A stretch of DNA of 64,000 nt, taken from NCBI RefSeq assembly GCF_014899185.1, contig NZ_CP045201.1, forward strand, positions 2,650,501 to 2,714,500, in the 5' to 3' direction. Below are positions 63,859-64,000 of this stretch, in pieces (position 1 is the stretch's first letter; every line of letters starts with the position of its first letter). The notes below the pieces were generated by a model. The model was not told the DNA's origin. It made no database searches and saw nothing but the letters and a program-made list of their open reading frames with translations. The stretch is from Pseudooceanicola spongiae. GTDB lineage: Bacteria > Pseudomonadota > Alphaproteobacteria > Rhodobacterales > Rhodobacteraceae. The translations under genes were made by a program, and so were the position numbers.

Positions 63859-64000
63859 ATGGGCCTACTGGTTGACGGCAAATGGCAGGACAAATGGTAC
63901 GACACCAAGGAAACCGGCGGTAAATTCGTCCGCTCGGCGTCGCAATTCCGCAACTGGGTGACACCGGACGGCAGCGCCGGGCCGACCGGCACAGCCGGCT
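63859..64000 (+). CDS. Glutathionyl-hydroquinone reductase, 5' part
   Basis: The first 47 codons of a gene that runs off the window. The N-terminus 'MGLLVDGKWQDKWYDTKETG', then 'GKFVRSASQFRNWVTPDGSA', is characteristic of the YqjG/PcpF (ECM4-type) glutathione transferases, which reduce glutathionyl-hydroquinones and lignin-derived quinone adducts. The catalytic cysteine lies beyond the edge. GGAGGAG precedes the ATG. Confidence 0.85.
   Translation, partial: MGLLVDGKWQDKWYDTKETGGKFVRSASQFRNWVTPDGSAGPTGTAG

Overview
The window is GC-rich, gene-dense DNA from an alphaproteobacterium, most likely a marine-type member of the Rhodobacteraceae (Roseobacter group). The markers are an (2S)-methylsuccinyl-CoA dehydrogenase of the ethylmalonyl-CoA pathway, a ChvG/ChvI-HprK-RapZ-EIIA-HPr block divergent from pckA, a TauE/TIGR02186 pair, a ferulate catabolic locus with a TRAP transporter, a Rhodobacter-type cob operon, a DUF1127 protein and several Hint/PRC-barrel/CAP proteins typical of this group. 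It reads as core chromosome. I saw no tRNA, rRNA operon, insertion sequence, prophage or CRISPR array. The only stable RNA gene I can name is rnpB.

Layout. 1-6.2 kb: end of an FtsX-like permease, then the glycine cleavage operon gcvT-gcvH-gcvP (minus strand) behind a tandem glycine riboswitch. 6.2-16.6 kb: an NsrR-like Rrf2 regulator with a nearby FNR/NsrR-like site, a GGCT-fold protein, gltX, a zinc peptidase, mgtE coupled to a 5-formyl-THF cyclo-ligase, then guanine deaminase facing an operon for a HisN-type phosphatase, an 8-oxoguanine-type deaminase and a CAP lipoprotein, and an XRE regulator. 16.9-25 kb: quinone oxidoreductase, LysR, DUF1127 followed by a run of stem-loops, a BI-1 protein, GNAT, rpmG, a PRC-barrel protein, rnpB, UspA plus a secreted protein with an apparent CTG start, and nfuA-tsaB-rimI. 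26-33.8 kb: a complete BMP-type nucleoside ABC transporter, TauE-TIGR02186 and an acyltransferase. 33.8-40.3 kb: the regulatory PTS with HprK and RapZ, ChvG/ChvI, and pckA. 40.6-48 kb: DUF3859-like protein, a second TauE, mcd, an EF-hand/Hint protein, fasciclin, a TRIC-type membrane protein and a BKACE enzyme. 48-56 kb: ferulate catabolism (amidohydrolase, feruloyl-CoA synthase, MarR, crotonase, SDR, TRAP dctMQP). 56.2-63.5 kb: a small conserved protein and the cobalamin operon (DUF6732-like, cbiX, cobH, cobL, cobI, cbiG-cobJ, cobM) behind a leader that can hide its ribosome binding site. The window ends in the start of a glutathionyl-hydroquinone reductase.

Themes that link the genes: purine salvage (two deaminases plus the BMP nucleoside importer), one-carbon metabolism (Gcv plus formyl-THF cyclo-ligase), gluconeogenesis and C2 assimilation (pckA, mcd, PTS/ChvGI control), aromatic acid use, and B12, which the mutases of the ethylmalonyl-CoA pathway need.

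No clearly new multi-gene system was found. The most unusual signals are non-coding: a 29-bp element present in several intergenic gaps, a four-unit 11-bp-period tandem present twice, the stem-loop array after the DUF1127 gene, a hairpin cluster at 44.0-44.2 kb, and the RBS-masking leader of the cob operon.
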